Positions 39,801 to 45,800 of a DNA stretch of 64,000 bases are shown piece by piece. Each line of letters opens with the position of its first letter. Position 1 is the first letter of the stretch. Location: NCBI RefSeq assembly GCF_036241575.1, contig NZ_CP108455.1, positions 5,025,501 to 5,089,500 on the forward strand, in the 5' to 3' direction. This DNA is from Streptomyces sp. NBC_01267 (lineage in GTDB: Bacteria; Actinomycetota; Actinomycetes; Streptomycetales; Streptomycetaceae). Made by a program: the position numbers and the translations under genes. The notes below the pieces were generated by a model. The model searched no databases, was not told where the DNA came from, and saw only the letters and a list, made by a program, of their open reading frames with translations.

Positions 39801-42800
39801 GAGCTGTCCTTGAAGTGGCGGTGCACCCCGGCGACGGCCAGCCACTTCGTGGGTACGGAGAAGAGGAAGGCCCGCCCGGTGTCCGGCTTCATATTGATCT
39901 TGGCGGCGGTCGCCTCGTTGAACTTGTACTCCTCCGACGCGTTGACGCCCGGCGCGATGACCGGGGTGATCTGATACGTCGTCTTGTGCGAGTCGGCCCC
40001 GATGGCGTCACCGCCCAGCCCGCGGTTCTTGCTGCCGGAGTCGCCCTCACCGACGTCGTGACTCTCGCTCGTGCCGGTGGCGTACTCCATCCGTACGTCG
40101 GCCGTCGCCAGCAGCTTGGCCCCCGACAGGTCGAAGGACGGGTGGAGTTGGAGGGATCCGGTGGAGCCGCCGATGAGGGCGTCGTCGACCAGGCCGAGCG
40201 GCTGGTAGCCGTTCTCGCCGAGCGCCGAACCGTCGATGAGCGAACCGGTCAGGGACAGCTCGTTGGTGCCGGACGTCAGGGTGTCGCCGCCGCCCTTGCC
40301 GGGCGCCAGCAGCTTGACGTTCGCGGCCTTGGCACGGGCCTGGACCAGCTGGTCACCGGTGAGCACCCCCTGGGTCTCCGGACCCTTGCCCGCGTGACCG
40401 CCGTTGAGGTGCGGGGTCTGGGCCTTCGCCAGGGTGATGTGGGCCAGCGCCTCGACATTCTCCGAGCCGAGCACCCGCGTGAAGTGCACCCCGTTGCCGG
40501 GGACCAGTGCTTCGGGGCGTTTGGCGCCGGCCACGTGGTCGGTGACGAGGCGACCGACATTCCCCGGAGTCACGTTCCTCGACGGCAGCACGTCCACGGA
40601 GACGGGCGGCACCGTGTACACATCGCCCGCGCGCTCCCCGCCCGGCCTGAGCAGGGCCAGCGGCTCCTGGCTGTCCGCACTGCCCGCCTCCCAGGTGTGG
40701 GTCAGTACGGTGTTGCCCTTGTTGTCCACGATCGTGACCACGACGTCGTACGAGGTGGAGACGGTGGCGACCGGGCCGGGGAGCACCGTGGTCTGCGACA
40801 CCGTGTCCGACTGCGAGGTGCTCTCGGAGGCGCTCTGACCCTGCGAGTCACCGGCGTTCAGCAGTGGACCGCCCGTCGAACCGTTCGGCCCGGTGATGCG
40901 TTCGGTGATGTTCGCGGAGACACCCTTGGAGCGGTTGACGCCCCGGGACGCGCTGTTGCTGGTGGCGACGGAGTGGCCGTTCTCCACATCGCCGAAGCCG
41001 AAGTCCTTGACCGTCCGGGTGCCGGGGACCTGCTGCACCGTGACCCGGTAGTTCTTGCCCCCGAAGGGGAGGCTGTCGCTGAAACCGCGCCAGGGAGCGC
41101 GGCCCCGGTACTGCTGCGGAATGCCGGCCTCGACCAGGGCCTGCCCGTGCCGTTCGGACAGCAGGGTCCTGATGGACTCCAGGCTGTTGCGGGTGAACCG
41201 CAGATTGCGCAGCGTCTGGTTGAACTGCGCCCGCCCCGCATCGGTCCCGTTCGGCGCCGACACCGGGAAGACCCCGAGCGGGCTCTGCTTGAACCATGAG
41301 GGGTGCGACCAGGTGCCCGCTCCGGTGGCGAGGCTGGGCACCGTGTCGACACCGGTCCTGAACAGACCCAGCGCGTGCGCCGCCTGCTCGGTGACCAGCC
41401 CGCGCCAGGCGTTCGCCTTGTTCACCAGCTGCCCGGTCCATGCGGGCAGCGCCGAGCGGAACGGGGTGAAGACACCGAGCTTGTCGCTGCTCATCTCGAA
41501 GCGGTATTCCGCGTCCGTGGTGACCGGGACCCAATAGCCGTTCTCCGGCACCACATTGACGGACCGTCCGGTGGTCCGGCCGGCGCCCTTCGAGGTCATG
41601 GTGGAGCGCTGGAACGGGGTGTAGCCCACGCCGTACCGCGTCGTGGTGGGCGGATTCGTCTGCTGCGCCGGGAAGTGCCCCGCGTTCAGGTCGATCGACA
41701 GCACCCAGCCCTTGCCGTCTCCCCCCGAGATCGCCAGGTCCAGACTCCGGTTCTGCTCCGGCTTGAGATCGACGGGGCCGCCCACGGCGGTCGGCTCCCC
41801 ACGCCGTCCGACGAGCCGGATGTCGCCCGTCGCGCCGTACAGGAAACCGGGGGCGCGTACGTCGTTGAGCTGCTTGCCCGTCGGGGAGAACACCTGGTCG
41901 GCGTCGGAGGTCAGCGACATCGAGCTGAAGGCGTTCTTCATCCGCTCGTGCTGGCTGGTCCCCGGAGTGGTCAGCGTCCACTCGCCGCGGGTGGCCCGGT
42001 TCGCGACCAGCGGGCCCGCCGACTGGATGTGCGTGTCCGTCGGCACGAAGAGGGTCATCACCGGGATGTTCTTGAGCGAGTCACCGCGCTGCCACTCCGA
42101 CGGCGCCCACAGATCCTCGGTCTCGTCCGGCCGCAGCTGCCGGGAGGTGGTCTCCCGGTCGGTCGCGTACGGGTTGAACGCGCCCTCCGCGTGCGGGTCG
42201 ACCTTGGGCGCGTGCTGCTCCGACAGGTGGAGCATCACACTGAAGTCCCCGAGTGTGGCGCCGTGGCCGCCCACGGTGGCCGGCCCGTGGAGCGTGCGGT
42301 TGGCCCGGCCGAGCGTCACGGCCCGGTACGGCGAGTGCCACTGGTCCACGCCCACCAGCGTGGCCTTCAACGTGCCGGTCGCCCGGTAGGAGTGCACCCC
42401 CGCCGGAGTGGCCGTCACGTCCTCGCGGCCGGCCGTCCCCATGCTGCCGGTGCTCCGGGTGTGCTGGCGGTTCGCGCCGCCCTTGACCCCCAGCACGCCG
42501 ATGTGCTCCGGCGTACCGTTCGGGAGCGTCGCCCCGGAGCGCAACTCCAGGGTGGCGGCCACCTGGGCCCCGTAGCTGTGCGTGGTGCTGTGTGAATTAC
42601 CCATGCGTTCACCGGCGTTGATGGCCTGACGGGTCATCTCGTTACGGTCGGTGCCGCGGTAGACCGGCGGGGCGAGATCGACCTTCAGGTTCAGGTCGAA
42701 GAAGCGCTGCTTGGTGAGCGAGCGGCCGAACAGCTTGACCGACAGCCCGTCGTGGGCCAGTTCGTTGAGCGTGGCCGCGAGGTTCCGCTCGTCGAACTTG

Positions 42801-45800
42801 GCCATGATGATGCGGGTGTTCTGCTCGGCCCGACTCCGCTCACCGCTGATGTACTGGGTGAACTTGTTCCACTGCCCGCGCAGGTTGGCCCGGTCCGTAC
42901 CCGGGCGGGGGGCGACCAGCACCGAGTCGCCGTGCGTCCGGCCGATCCAGTCCAGCACCTGGTCGACGAGTACGTGCGGGGACGCCGGATCGTCGGAGTG
43001 GCGGTTGCCGATGACGAGGTCGGTGGCCCTGGTGTGTGTCAGGTCGTAGTCGCCGTTGCGCCAGCTCGCGGGCAGCGGCGGCTCGCTGCCCTCGGGGCGG
43101 GTACGGATGTCGGGGTCCCAGCCCGCCCGCTCGCGCGCCTCGCGGACCGGCAGCCGTACGAGGCTCCAGGTGTCGAGGGTCGTCTCATGGCCGTCGATGG
43201 TGACGGGGACCTTCATCTCCTGGAGGTAGAGGGCCGTCGGGCTGCCCTTCACCCGTCCGGTGATCTTGCGTCCCACGTTCCCGCCCTGGAGCGAGACCTC
43301 GCTGGAATCGTGGCTGTATTGCAGGGTGAGCCCGAGCTGCATGAAGAGGTTCGGCGCATGATCGGTCGGGATGGCGAACCGCGAGCCGCCGAAGAAGGTC
43401 ACCACGTAACGCCGGTTGTCCTGGACCAGGACCTCGTTCTTCACGGTGATCTGATCCGTGATGCGCAGCTCGGCGTCGTCCACGACCTCGATCAGATGGT
43501 GCTGGCCGGACACCGCCTTGCCCACCTCGAAGCGGCCCGCGGACGTGCCGTTGCTCTTGCGCACGTCGAGCGGCGGCAGCGGACCGCGGGCCAGCTCGTC
43601 GGCCATGCCGTGGAAGTGCTCCGTGGAGAAGTAGTCGCTGAGCTGCTGGTGTTCGCGCGTGCCCGGCTTGGCGTCGATCCTCTGGACGGCCCAATCGAAG
43701 AGCGACTTGACCGGCCCGAAGCCCTCGGTGCTCGGTGAGCCGAGGTGCGCATCGGGCTGCGGGGTGAAGTGCTTCGGGACGCGCAGCTCCGTCGCCTTCG
43801 GCACGGCGGAACCCTTGGAGACCCGGGTCGTCATCCCGTTCTTGACGCCGGTGCCGAAGGATCCCACGCCCTCCCTGTGGAACTCGACCCGGTAGTAGAC
43901 GTCCTGCCGGAAGAACTCACTGCCACCCGTCGTACGCGTCTCCCGCTGGTACGAACGCTGGTCATGGGTGCCCACGACATGCTTCTGGTTGTGGGCGGCG
44001 TTCGCGCCGACCTCCACCACCACACGGGTCGTCGACGGCAGTGCCCCCGTGTTGAGCTTGACCTGAAGGTTGGTGCCCCGGGAGGTGCCGGTGTTCGTGC
44101 CGGTCTGCTGCTGGAACTGCTGGGACGTGTCCAGCTTGTGCGGGTCGCGGGCCTCGGAGTCCGGATGGTGGGTCCACACGTCGGCGTACGGAACGGCCGT
44201 GACGGTCACCACGGTCCGCTTCGCCTTGGTGAGGCTCGCCTTGAGGGAGTTGGGGACGCTGTGCTTGGCCACGAAGCGGCGGCCCTCGCCGAGGAACGAG
44301 CTCGGGTTCCGGGCCAGCGCGTCATCGATCTGCTTGGCCAGGGCGGCGTCGGCGCGCTCGCGGCCGAGCCTGGTGTTGAGCATCGTGTGGAGCTTGCTGC
44401 CGATGCTCGCGCCCTGGCGCGGCTGAAGCAGCTTGGTGCTGCTGTGGCCTGCGGCGGAGCCGGTGGGGAGCGGAGTCGTCGGGGGACGGGGAGTTTCGGG
44501 GTTCCTGACGTACTGGATGACGTCGTGCTGCCAGAGGGGAGGACGGGGGGAGCCCTCGGCGGTGTCTCTGGGGTTGTTCTCGGGGGGCGTCAGGGTGTCG
44601 TCGTACTCGGGGTCGCCGCCCGGGTTCTCTTCGTTGGTCTGCTGGTTGGTCTGCTCGGTGATCTGGTCGTTGGCCTGGCTGTTGTTCTGTTGGTTGTTGT
44701 TCTGCTGGTCGGTGTTCTGGTTGGGCTGCTGGTTGTTCTGCTGATCGGTGTGCTGGCCGGACTGCTGCTGTTGCTGTTGCTGTTGTGCGGAGTTCTGGTC
44801 GGACTGGTCGTTCCGCAGCTGATCCGTGTCGAGTCCCGAGTTGTCCCGGTGCTCGGTGGAGACGACGTTGTCGTGGGGCAACTGCTTCGGCGGGGGCGGC
44901 GTCTCCGGAACCGTCGCGTTGGCATCAACCGTCTCCGTGACGTTGTTCGCCGTCGGCTTCGGGGCCGTGACCGACTCGTTGTTCGGCGTGAGCGACGCGT
45001 CGAAGTCGGTGGAAGTGGAAGTGGTTTCTGTCGTAGTCGGGCGACGCAGGGGCTTCAGCTCGATGTTGTTGCTGCTGCCCTCGCCATTGTTCGGCAGAAG
45101 GGGGGACTGGTTCGGACGGCGGGGCGAGGAAGCCGCATGGGGGGTGTTGGGCGACGACGCGTGGGTGGACGACAGGTTCGGCGAGGTGGTCGGTGCCGTG
45201 TTGGCCGGGGGCACGGAGGTGTTCGGTGCGCCCTGCGGGACGGGAGCGACCGGTGCCACCGGGTTCTCGGAGTGGTTCTGAGAGTTCGAAGAGTCCGAAG
45301 TGTTCGTGTGCTGAACGTCGTTCGTGTGGTTGACCGTAGGGACCGTCGAGTCCGAGGAGGTCGTCGCCACCGGCTTCACCGGCGTCACCTGGTCGTGGGA
45401 CGTGTGGACGGTGCTGGTGTCGCTGTACAGCGAATCCGTGTCGCTGTCGCTCATGTTGAAGTAATCGGGATCATCTTCCACATCGAGATGATCGAGGTGT
45501 TCGTCGAGGTCCCCGGCTACGTTCTTGTCCAGGCCCGTGGGCAGGTCCAGGTCGAAGTTCTTGTCCAGGCCCTTGTCGAACCCGCCGCCGAGCCCCGAGG
45601 TGTCGAAGTGGTGGGACATGGCATGCACGACGGGGTGGACGAGATAGACGTGGCCGCCGTGACTCAGTCCGCCGGTCAGCATGCCCGCGACGAAGGTGTC
45701 CCACGACGTGGAGAAGCCGTCCTGGTAGATCAGGTTGTAGAAACCCTCACCGAGGTTCTGGCCTATGGACTCCACGAGCAGCCCACTGCCGACCATGCCC

